Under the pieces are notes generated by a model, which was not told where the DNA came from, searched no databases, and worked only from the letters and a program-made list of their open reading frames with translations. A stretch of 64,000 bases of DNA from Turnera subulata (taxonomy: Eukaryota; Streptophyta; Magnoliopsida; Malpighiales; Passifloraceae): NCBI GenBank assembly GCA_028386065.3, contig JAKUCV010006187.1:22043-86042 (forward strand), given 5' to 3'. Shown here piece by piece: positions 46,589 to 57,432 of this stretch; within the stretch, counting starts at the first letter, position 1; each line of letters opens with the position of its first letter. The position numbers were made by a program, and so were the translations under genes.

Positions 46589-46868
46589 AGAAGAAAAAAA
46601 AAAGAGAGAAAGAGAGAAAAAAGAGAGAAAAAGGAAAAGAGAGGAAAAAAAGAAAAAAAAGGAAAAAGGAAAAAGAAAAAAAGAGAAATAAGGAAAAAAA
46701 GAGAAAAACAGAAAAATAAGAAAAGAGAAAAAAAACAGAAAAAAAGGCAGAGAGGAGGAAATAAAAAAAAAAGAAAGAAAAAAATGAGAAAAAAATAGAA
46801 ACAGAAAAAAAGAAATGAAGAAGAAAATCAGAAGAAAAATACAGAAAATGCAGAAAAAAAAAGAAAAT
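46589..46868. repeat. Polypurine tract (280 bp) inside the solo LTR
   Basis: Nearly pure A/G on the plus strand. It is the counterpart of the tract in the nested LTR (34796-35067). Confidence 0.9.
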
Positions 46869-48191
46869 AGTGGTGAACAGTTCGTCACCCTCCCCGAGCT
46901 CCCCTACACTATTCATCACGGAGCGTTCCCGGCCTCCTCTCGCCGCACCGACACCACCACCGTACTCGCAGGGCCGACGCGACCTCACCCCCGTCGTCGC
47001 CGAGCTGAGCCGCCGCCCTGACGCGCCTTAGACCCGTCGGCAGACCCGTGGATCCGACTTCTCCGCCTCCTGCGCCCGTTGCCGTCAGTCTTCCGCCGCC
47101 TTTCCACCGCCGGTCGAGTCGCCTCGAGGCCGCCTTCCTCGTGGCCGCCTTCCCCCGCGCCCTCGCGCCGCCGCCGCCGTCGCGCTGCGTCAACCCGAGG
47201 TAAGCAGCCCGCGACCCGCGTCCGATCCGTTTTGACTGGTCGGGTCGCGCCCTTATTTCTGTTATTTGGGCTGGTTTCCGGGTTGGGCCGTGGATGTGTG
47301 TGGGCCGGGTCCAGACAGGGCTGGGTTGGGCTCTTCCCTGGGCCTGGGCTTGCACTATTCACGATCCAGCCTGATTTAAAAAAAACAATTTTTATATATA
47401 TATTTATTTATACATAGTCTGATATTTAATTTTGAAATAAAATTATATAGTTATTTTTAGGAAATTATGGACGATTTGATTCTGGAATTTTTATTAAAAT
47501 ATAAATATATTTACTTGGTTAAATAATTAAGATTATGTTTTGGGAAACTATTATAAATTGGAAAAAAATTATATATATGCCTTGAAATTAATTTCTGGAA
47601 AATTTAATATGTATATTATTTTGGCTGGAAAATTATGATTGTAGTATATGTAAATAAATTTGTATTTTGGAAATTAAATTTGATTATATTTTGTGTTGGA
47701 AAATTTAATTGTATATGTATTTAGAAAAAGATAAATACTATATTTATTTTCTGAAAATTATAAATAGGTTATTATTTTTCTGGAAAAAATTATGATGATT
47801 ATTATTTTGGAAGATTATAATTATTTTATGAAAATATTTTGAAAAAGAGTTTTAATTAAAGTATGGTACCGAAATTATATTCGGAAATACGTTCGGAAAA
47901 TTATTTTCGATAAGAGATAATAATATCAGATAAGAACCGGGATGGGATTAATTCGTAGTTTGGCATCACGACATACTCTTATGTGCATTTATGTGTGTGC
48001 ATGTGGTCTTGTTGTATAGGTTTGGATATCGGGTAGTTTCCTGAGGAGCCGGCGTCGGACCAGTCATAGTTTCCAGAGTTGAGTAATCGGCCAAGGTGAG
48101 GATGGATTTCCTTCAATATGTGCCTATATTACTCGGTTATCATGTTTTGATGATTGTGCATTGTCGAATGTGCTTTTGCTGTGTTTTGGTT

Positions 48192-48512
48192 CGGGATGTT
48201 AATCCCGGTGTCTTGTTTGGTATTTTTTGGGATGTTTATCCCCGTATTGTTTTTTTTTTGTGTCGTTTGGAATAAGTAGATGGAATTAATAATGAATAGT
48301 GACAAGGATGTCGATCCTTGGTATTTTGGTTAGAGATGTCGATCCCTGTGACTTGGTTTTTAATGATGGTAATATAATTGTCATGTGGTAAGTAGAGGTA
48401 CGACCGGATGGTTAGAGACTGTTTTGTGGTGGCCATGATCTGGGTTCGTGTGATAAGCATGTCTATGCTTGGGATGTCTATCCCGGTTTGTTATTTTTGG
48501 GATGTCTATCCC
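48192..48512 (+). repeat. Array of short hairpins with compensatory stems
   Basis: Units: CGGGATGTTAATCCCG (48192-48207), GGGATGTTTATCCC, CAAGGATGTCGATCCTTG (48303-48320), AAGCATGTCTATGCTT (48455-48470), GGGATGTCTATCCC (48471-48484 and 48499-48512). The outer stem pairs vary together; AT...AT and the GT at the loop start do not. Confidence 0.8.
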
Positions 48513-49057
48513 TGGGTTCTTTTTGATCTGGCACCAGGAACAGGTTGATAACCTGGTACGACCCTAGCTTATCCGTGACGGGGCCCGGAAAGATAAAATT
48601 GGATAATTGGATTTTGTTTGAGTCTTTTGGTCGGTTTTTGATTGTTTTTGGCCTTGAGTAACTTTAGTGTCCATATTGATGGTCTTTCTATTGTCGTGAG
48701 CACTTCGGACTCACCCCTCACCTGCGGGCTTTCATCCCGTAGGATGAGTTGTTTGTTGTACAGGCTTGGTGCATTCCAGACAGGCTGCGGCGTTATCCCT
48801 TGGACGGGCTCGGATCCATAGTTTGCATTTATGCATACAGTGTATATGTGAGTCGTTATAAGTCTTCCGCTGTGCATGTTTTCGCTATTATTGGGCCATT
48901 GTGCCGGATATGTTATTTATGTTGTTTACTGTTTTGGGCCGTTGGGCCTGAGTTATTATTGTTCACACTGTATGCTTGGGTTTATTTGGTTGGGTCGTCA
49001 CAGTTCTGGTACGTGTTTACTGTGTACGGTAAATACGGGTCGGGGTGCTTCATTACA

Positions 49058-49492
49058 TGTAATAGGGAATTGTAGATTGACTTCAAAATAGATGCTGCTA
49101 ACATATCATGCTAGCAACGGACAAGTTGAGGTGTCAAGGTGGGTTTCAAGTCCAAACTAGAGTCCCATATTCATAGGTTTTTTTGCAAAAAAAAAAAAAG
49201 CCCGGTGTCCTACAAGCAAAAAAATCCATTCATGCCATGGACTTTAGACTTGTGGCCCGTTCCAAACAGACCCTAAATAAATATCAAGGGAAGATATGAA
49301 GGAGTAGATATAGACGTTCATATTGTCGATCTATTATTCTCCATGAGTAAATATATGTTTATGCTTTGACTAACCTCAGTCATAACTTAATTTTGACAAC
49401 TTTAATTGTGTGTTGTCAAGTGGGAGATAATGTTGTTCTTAACTTGTTTCATATGAAAATAAAAATTTAAATATTTATGTTAAAAATAGATA
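49058..49492. other. Intergenic, nothing recognised
   Basis: AT-rich with no coding potential. Confidence 0.4.
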
Positions 49493-49500
49493 TGTATAGT

Positions 49501-50361
49501 CAGCGGCGGATGCACGGCTGGGCATCCCATTTAAAAAAAAAATAAAATTTAGACCACTAATTTTTAAGTCAAAAAGCCTATTTAATTTATTTTGCCTACA
49601 TTGGATTAAAAAAATAAAGGTCTATAAGCCTAGACCGTTTTGTATACGACCTATAATTCCGTGGTTTTATTGCTACTTATTGAGGAAATTATTCATTATA
49701 AATAACTTAATTTATTGCCTGAACAAACTTTCCTTATAATTCTCTCTTCTATTTATTTTTTTCCCGTTTTATTTTCCTTCACACCTTCAATCTACCAAGA
49801 TTCCTACATAGTGAAGATTTTGTTATTGTGGAATTTAATTAATCCCATCACGCCAGCAGATGATTGAGAAGTTAATTAAGATAAATTTTGATTTTAATCT
49901 CTCTTAAATATGATAACGATAATTGGTTGTTCTAACTTGCACTTGAATTCAAGTTTTTTTTTTTTATGAAAGAAACACAATCCAATGAAAGAAAGACTAT
50001 ATTTGTATCCAATTTTTTTATGAAAGAAAAACAATCGTTAAGAATATATTTGATTGTATTGAAAATGAATAAATAATTCAACATTTTCATAATATTGAGA
50101 ATCCGGAAGGAAAAATTATAATATTTTCATATTATATTGGCTAATTCTTATATATATTTATGGGTTCTAGAATTATTTTTTGTTGTTTATTTATTTTTTT
50201 TAAGTTTTCCATCAGTATCCGGAGCCTTGCCCTGATTAATTCGGCTCGATCCGGATCGCGCACTTAGACATGATGAATGAGTCTTCCAATGAGAATTTTC
50301 TACAACTCAAACCTGAGACCTCGTTTGCCTACACTGGAAAAAATTTCTGGATCCGCCACTG
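49501..50361. mobile_element. Non-autonomous hAT element (861 bp), target duplication TGTATAGT
   Basis: The terminal inverted repeats are CAGCGGCGGATGCACG (left) and CAGTGGCGGATCCAGAAA (right, other strand). The CAGTGGCGGATCCA end is widespread among plant hAT derivatives. TGTATAGT is perfectly duplicated at 49493-49500 and 50362-50369. No transposase is encoded. A SINE relic in minus orientation (about 50205-50345) lies near the right end. Confidence 0.9.
50205..50345 (-). mobile_element. SINE S1 copy nested in the hAT element
   Basis: Read on the minus strand it shows GAGGTCTCAGGTTTGAG (B-box-like), then AAGACTCATTCATCATGTCTAAGTGCGCGATCC, the S1 body, and an A-rich end near 50205. Confidence 0.55.
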
Positions 50362-50369
50362 TGTATAGT

Positions 50370-51511
50370 AAGAAGATTAAACTAACAACTAATAAGGAAT
50401 AAAGTAAAACTATATATTCACCATACCAATAATTTTTTTACTATAGTATAAAATTCTCAAATATTTATTTCAAAATACATAATATCTGTGAAAATTTTAC
50501 TTCAAAAAAAAATTTATGCTCGGTAAAAAAAATTAAGCTAAGAAAATTAATTGTCAACGATAAGAAACAAAGCTACAAATGCAACAAAATACTCATGGTT
50601 TCATTAAATTTTTTGTTCAACATTTACCTATAATATATAATAATTAAATTTATATTCTTATCATTGAAACAAAATTATATGAAATACAAATATGTTTAGC
50701 ATGTTAACTACATTAGAAAAACTATATACAAAGAAATGTACAAAAGTCCTATAATGACAATGTGTAAATTCACTCTATCATGCTTTTGTGCGCGTCCTAT
50801 TGTTTCTGGTGGGAAAGCAAGACTACCAGGTTTTGAAAGAACCCCACAGGTCATTAAAAGTGAAAGGAAAAAAAAAGAGAAAAGGGGAAAAAGGTCAAAA
50901 AGTGGAGCTCCGATATCAGATTATATTATTCATTCCTTACCCACATCTTTAGCATCCAATGTTTTCATGTGCCCTGCACACATATATTATAGACTCCCCA
51001 TTAGGGTCACAGTCACAGACCTTAGTAGCTGGCATCATGGAACTTCAAAAATTCCCTTGAACTACAGGAGCTGGTGAAGAAGAATTCTTGAAAAGAAAAG
51101 GAAATGCATAAATGAGTTTCAGGCAATGAAAAAGGTATTCGTTACATTGAAGCAAGCCTGGCTTGGTGGAATATCTTCACAGAGAAGTTGAGAATGTGAT
51201 ATAAAGGGAAGAAATCTTTCTGCCAAGGCCACCTTTTTCAATACCTGACATTATAGAATAGAACCCACAATTCAGGCTTGCTTTTATACCTTATCCCACC
51301 GAAAACATCAAAAGTTAAAGAGCCTATATATTTTTTGTACATTGCACCCTAGTGATAGAGCTACCATTAATAAAAACACTCAGCCACCAAATTTATATTT
51401 GAGACATACTACTTGACTCTGGCATCAGCATGAGTTGACAGGTTTTTCGGAAAAACTATTGAAGCAAAAAGAGTGATACTACTCCTCCTGTAAGATCCTT
51501 TCATCTCAGCC
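50370..51511 (+). promoter_or_regulatory. Upstream region of TRN1
   Basis: No gene is supported; the 113-codon ORF at 50736-51077 has no family features. CCTATATATTT near 51323-51333 is a plausible TATA box about 180 bases upstream of the ATG at 51512. Confidence 0.35.
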
Positions 51512-54500
51512 ATGGCTTCAAACCAGACCCTTAAAGATCTCCAGTGGCTTCTCCAGATGATAAAATCTGAAAGACTCAATCTGCAACACATATCCTTCTA
51601 CCTTTCCCAGCCAACTTCAGGCTGTTACCAAGAAACAGAAAGTTCTATGAACGTCAACATTTCCAGTGACAGCCTTCCATATTTCTCCAACATCCTCTCA
51701 GACCTAAGCACAGCCAAAAACATTCAATCCTCTTTGACAAATCTTGAGTTCCACCAGGCGGAATGGGGATTGGAACAAGTTCTGTATCTTGGAATATTAC
51801 TCCAGAACAGCTCGAGCATCAAACAGCTTGTGTTTCGACGAAACCGATTCAACACAGAATGCTTAGCTGAGCTCTGTGAGGCCCTAAAGAGAAATGGAGT
51901 GGTGAAAGAAGTAATGATTTCTGAATCAGGTGTAGGGCATGTTGGAGCTGGGCTTATAGCGTCTGCACTCAAGGTGAATGAGCGCCTGGAAGAATTGCAG
52001 ATATGGGAAGACTCAATCGGATCAAAAGGTGCAGAAGAGCTGTCAAAGATGATAGAAGTAAACTCAACACTGAAGCTTTTGACAATATTTGATTCCCAGT
52101 TCATCACAGCGGCTTCATTGATATCAGCAGTCTTAGCCAGGAACAGAACCATGGAAGTACATGTGTGGAGTGGAGGAAATGGAGAGAAAAGTTCCAAGGT
52201 GGTGGAGTTTGTGCCAGACAACAGCACACTTCGCATTTACAAGCTAAACTTCTCTGGCTCTTGCAGGGTTGCTTGCTCTCTAGGACTGAACTCAACTGTG
52301 AAGTCACTGGACATGACCGGAGTCCGGCTTAAATCACGGTGGGCTAAGGAGTTCAGATGGGTTCTGGAACAGAATCAGACCCTCAGAGAGGTGAGATTGT
52401 CAAAAACTTGCTTAAAAGACAAGGGAGTTGTGTATGTTGCTGCTGGCCTTTTTAAGAACAAGAGCTTGCAAAGCTTGTATCTAGATGGAAACTGGTATAG
52501 TGGGATTGGTGTGGAGCATTTGCTGTGCCCTTTGAGCAGGTTCTCTGCCTTACAAAACCAAGCCAACATTACACTCAAGTCTGTTACCTTTGGAGGAGGT
52601 AGAACAAAAATTGGAAGGGATGGTATCTCGGCAATTATACAGATGCTGACAACCAATGAGACTGTTACTAAGCTGGGAATATACGACGATGAGAGTTTGA
52701 GACCAGATGATTTCGTTAGAATTTTCCGGAGCTTGGAGAAGAATGCTTCTTTGAGATCCTTATCTTTGCAAGGTTGCAAAGGGGTTCGAGGAGATGTGGT
52801 ACTGAATACAATAATAGAGACATTGCAGATAAATCCTTGGATTGAAGACATTGATCTTGAGAGAACACCATTGCAGAACTCAGGGAAAGCTGATGGAATT
52901 TACCAAAGATTAGGCCAGAATGGAAAAACTGAACCTGAGGCCAATGTAGATTTGCTCAAAGACATGCCACTTACAGAGCCAAAGAGCTGCAGGGTTTTCT
53001 TTTGTGGGCAAGAATATGCAGGTAAGGAGTTGAAACATGTGACTTGACTAGATAACCTGAACAGGAATCAAAAGACTTTGAGTAACAAATTCTTTTTAAT
53101 CCCATTTGCAGGTAAAACTACTCTTTGTAATTCCATTTCTCAAAACTTCTCCTCTTCAAAGCTTCCTTACATGGACCAAATGAGAACTCTAGTTAATCCA
53201 GTTGAGCAAGCTGTCAGGACAAGTGGAATGAAGATTAAGAGTTTTAAAGATGAAAACACAAAGATATCAATATGGAATCTTGGAGGGCAACATGAGTATT
53301 ACTCCCTCCATGATCTCATGTTTCCAGGCCATGGAAGTGCATCATTTTTCCTGATCATATCCAGTTTGTTCAGAAAGCCCAGCAATCGAGAACCAAAGAC
53401 TCCGTCCGAGATAGAAGAGGACCTGCAATACTGGCTCAGGTTCATAGTCTCCAACTCAAGAAGAGCACTCCAACAATGCATGCTGCCTAATGTAACCATA
53501 GTCCTCACACATTGCGACAAAAACAATCAACCATCACAAAACTTGCAGCTTATAGTGAACACAATTCAAAGACTTAGAGAGAAGTTCCAGGGGTTTGTTG
53601 ACTTCTATCCAACTGTATTCACAGTTGATGCAAGATCCTCTTCATCGGTCAGTAAACTCGCTCATCATCTTCGAAACACTAGCAAGACAATTCTCCAAAG
53701 AGTGCCTCGAGTTTATCAGCTTTGCAATGACCTCATTCAAATCTTATCAGACTGGAGAGCTGAAAACTACAGCAAGCCTGCAATGAAGTGGAAAGAATTT
53801 GATGAGCTTTGCCAGGTGAAGGTTCCGGCCTTGCGAATTCGATCAAGACATGATAATAAAGATAAGATGGGAATGAGGAGGAGAGCTATTGCTACTTGCC
53901 TTCATCAGATAGGCGAAGTGATATATTCTCATGAATTAGGCTTCCTAATCTTAGATTGTGAGTGGTTCTGCGGTGAAGTCCTTGGCCAGCTAGTAAAATT
54001 AGATGCCAGAAAGCATAACTCCATGGAGAACAGTGGATTTATCAGCAGAAAGGAAGTTGAGAAGATATTAAGAGGAAGTTTACAAAGTCAGATTCCAGGA
54101 ATGAGTTCGAGGGTATTTGAGAACTTAGAGGCCAGTGACCTTGTAAGAATGATGCTCAAACTTGAACTATGCTATGAGCGAGACCCAGCAGATCCGAATT
54201 CTCTGCTATTGATGCCCTCAATGCTTGAGGAAGGCAGAGGAAAGCCACAGAGGTGGCCATTGAATAATACAAGCGACTGCATTTATGCTGGGAGGCATCT
54301 TCAGTGTGATGATTCAAGCCACATGTTCCTCACAGCGGGTTTCTTTCCTCGTTTACAGGCATGTTTCTCCATCTTTTCTTCCTTCTTTTATTTGGTGAGA
54401 ATTCTAGCTTTACTGTGAAGTTGAAAAAGGAAATTTCTTCAACGCTTGCGTTTTCTTTTTTCTGTTCATGGTGATGCACTAAAACACACTAGAAGAAAAC

Positions 54501-56555
54501 TCGATATAGAATAAAAGGATTGGTAGTATACACATATATTGGCCTAGTTGTCACTAGAACCTAAAATCATTATTGAAAAAGAATGAAAGACTCCCGAGAG
54601 GCGTTTAGTGGAGGCGGCGCAGAACATTTATTTTTTAGAAAAGGCAAGGCAGAGGACAACATTAAAACAGTAACTTGATGCTTTGCTGTGATCCACCATT
54701 TCGACCACATTAGACTTTTGTTTGCACCAACCAAACCATCCAAGAATAAGAAATAATAATCCTCCTCATAAGCACTGGAATCTTCAAGGTGTTACAATTC
54801 AAATTTCCATTTCTATTGACTGGGTCTACATCTTCTCCGCGTGACTATTAAATTATGCTTTCCAGTTTTCAGGTATTTTTGCAGCTGGTAATTGGTATAG
54901 AGTGTACTAATGCTCCAGCTGTATTGTTTAGATCTCTACTCCTTTACTTCTAATATTTTAGGCGGATGGGAGGGTTGTCCGGAATGGTGGAGGACAAGCA
55001 GTCAATGCTCTTTGGAGCAGTAGTATTTTATACTGATGCGATGCGTTATTTCAGATGTACTATGGGATCACAGTAAATTTTTTAATGCAGCACTTGGATA
55101 GAAGATTTCAAGATAACCCTTAAGTTTAATATTCAGAACTGACTTACATGTGTTTGCATTGCAACCCAGGTTCACCTTCATAACAGAATTATGGCATTAA
55201 AGAACCAACATGGAGCAACCTACTCTCTCGAGAAGTACCTCATCACAATAAATATCAATGGAATCCACATCAGGGTAGAACTTGGAGGACAGTTGGGGTA
55301 CTACATTGATGTCCTTCCTTGCTCTACTAAGAACTTAACAGAAACCCTTAGGCTCATTCAGCAGCTCATTATTCCAGCAATTCAAAGCCTCTGTAATGGT
55401 GTCACCTTGACTGAAAGCATCATAAGGCCAGAATGTGTCCAGAACTTGACACCACCCAGGTACAGAAAAACCCAACATGTGCCCCTGCAACAATTGAAAC
55501 AGGCACTGCTTTCAGTACCTGCAGAGGGCATGTATGACTATCAGCACACCTGGAATTCAGTTTCAGACTCTGGCAAAGCAATTCTAAGAGCTGGATTTGA
55601 TTTGGCACGAGACCTCCTATCTGATGACGACTTTCGGGAAGTACTCCATCGAAGATATCATGACCTCTATAACCTAGCAGTGGAGTTGGATGTCCCACCA
55701 GAAAGTGATCCGGATGGACCAGATCAACGTGGTAATGCACTTGAGAAAGTTGATCCAAGTTTCGCTGGGATTGCAAAGGGGGTTGAACAAGTGCTGCAGA
55801 GACTGAAAATAATTGAACAAGAAATAAGAGATTTAAAGCAGGAGATACAAGGGCTGAGATATTACGAACACAGACTCCTCATTGAGCTTCATCGTAAAGT
55901 GAACTACCTTGTGACCTACAATGTTCAAGTTGAGGAAAGGAAAGTACCAAACATGTTCTTTTTTGTTAAAATAGAAAATTACTCAAGAAGATTGATCACC
56001 AACATGATCTCAGGCATGACTGCACTCCGGCTGCACATGTTGTGCGAATTTAGGCGAGAAATGCATGTAGTCGAAGACCAGATGGGTTGTGAAGTAATGC
56101 AAGTCGACAACCAGGCAGTGAAGAGTTTGGCTCCATACATGAAAAAGTTCATGAAGTTGCTGACATTTGCACTAAAGATAGGAGCTCATCTGGCAGCTGG
56201 AATGGGAGAAATGATACCTGACTTGAGCAGGGAGGTTGCACATCTCTCCGGTGGCTCCCTAATGTATGGGGCAGCAGGAGCAGTCGCAGCTGGAGCTGTG
56301 GGAGCAGCAACCATGGGACGGATGAGCAGAAGCAGGGCTGCAGGCAGCAGCTCGAGGGACATCCAACAAGACCTTAGAGCAGCACAGCAATGGGTGACGG
56401 ATTTCTTGAGGGACAGAAGATGCTCAACTGGAAAGGATATTGCAGAGAAGTTTGGATTATGGAGAGTGAGATACAGGGATGATGGACAAATTGCATGGAT
56501 CTGTAGGAGGCATATGAGCATACGAGCACATGAAGTAATAGAAGTACCTATTTGA
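51512..56555 (+). CDS. TRN1: TORNADO1-type LRR-Roc-COR protein
   Basis: Exons 51512-53021, 53112-54358 and 55170-56555 give 1380 residues, equal to my recollection of Arabidopsis TORNADO1/LOPPED1. Residues about 50-460 are ribonuclease-inhibitor-type LRRs. A Roc GTPase-like domain follows with P-loop GQEYAGKT (499-506), switch motif WNLGGQ (558-563) and THCD (636-639). Then come a COR-like region with FFPRLQVHLH across the exon 2/3 junction, a coiled coil (EIRDLKQEIQGL), and a conserved C-terminus. In Arabidopsis TRN1 acts with the tetraspanin TRN2 in leaf symmetry, vein pattern and auxin distribution. Intron 1 (90 bp) splits the P-loop glycine codon. Intron 2 (811 bp) uses a GC donor (CAG|GCATGT). 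A GT donor 36 bases further on would add 12 residues within the contiguous COR motif and is less likely. Confidence 0.95.
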
Positions 56556-57432
56556 AATTCTGCACGCTCCTGAGCTAAGGAAATAGATTACAACTACCTA
56601 TGCGGTCCTATTATCGTGGGATGGGGGTGAAAGGAAAAGCTCTTCTTTGCATTTTAGCTGTATAAATTAGATGATGTAAGCTAGGCTTCAGTGTCTTGCT
56701 CTGCAGTATACAGTTGTGTTCTTTTTCTTATCCGGTAATTAGCTTTTGTTGTTCTGCTGTTATGACTTATGATTTATATTCTAGACTCTCGAGAATTCTC
56801 AACTAGCTATAAGAGAAAAGTTTCTTACTTACAAAAGAGAAAATAAAACAAGGAGAAAACTCTACAACAAGAACATGCTCAGAATCATATTACTTTCTTC
56901 TTCTTTTTTGACCTTTGCCTAAAAATCATGCAATTGCAGATGTACAATATCAGGGTCTTCATTCAGACATGTGATGATGAAAATGGAATAAACGTGTAGT
57001 TAATGTAATGGATCACGGAAGAATTGACAATTAAAATGGCCACAAGCAAAATCATGGATGCAATAATCTTATAGACTGCAGTCAAAGCAGCATGTGAAAT
57101 GCGGGACCAGGTTTGGAATGGTAGGATTACATCCATCATTTTCCAATAATTGATTTTATGGTGATATAAAGTTGAGACAAGCAGGAAGAAATAGAGAAGT
57201 GAATGAGAACACAATAAAAAGGGGAAATCTTCACGTATTAGTAACGGCAGTTGTTACAGAATAGAACTGATGACACATACAAAGTCATGATTCCCCGTCA
57301 TTTGAACGTCTCAACATACAAAAGGAAAACAACACACTACATGATACATTATTACACTTCACCATTAGTATTAGTCACCGAACTAAGTCTAAGTCACCTG
57401 TGCTGTCCCTCTGAACCAGCCAGAAATATAGC
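56556..57432. other. Convergent 3' region between TRN1 and the C2 gene
   Basis: It holds the 3' UTRs of both genes, which face each other 877 bases apart. No separate gene is seen. Confidence 0.5.

Larger units (their letters stand above)
46234..49052 (+). mobile_element. Solo LTR, family 1 (2819 bp) with target duplication TTACA
   Basis: It starts TGTAACAGCCCGGG and ends GGTCGGGGTGCTTCA. TTACA is perfectly duplicated at 46229-46233 and 49053-49057. Modules in order: CCCGG-rich head, purine tract (46589-46868), GC-rich stretch (46900-47360), AT-rich stretch, hairpin array (48192-48512), and the GTGAGCACTTCGGACTCAC terminal block (48695-48713). ORFs on both strands at 46530-47417 are compositional artefacts. 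No gag-pol is present. Confidence 0.93.

Noticed and set aside
46530..47417. ORFs up to 152 codons on both strands
   Set aside because: Translation of the purine tract and GC-rich module of the solo LTR.
50736..51077. 113-codon ORF upstream of TRN1
   Set aside because: No recognisable family, no codon or composition signal, and probably promoter sequence.
54359..54394. Extension of TRN1 exon 2 to a canonical GT donor
   Set aside because: It would insert 12 Phe/Ser-rich residues into the contiguous FFPRLQVHLH motif and exceed the expected 1380 residues.
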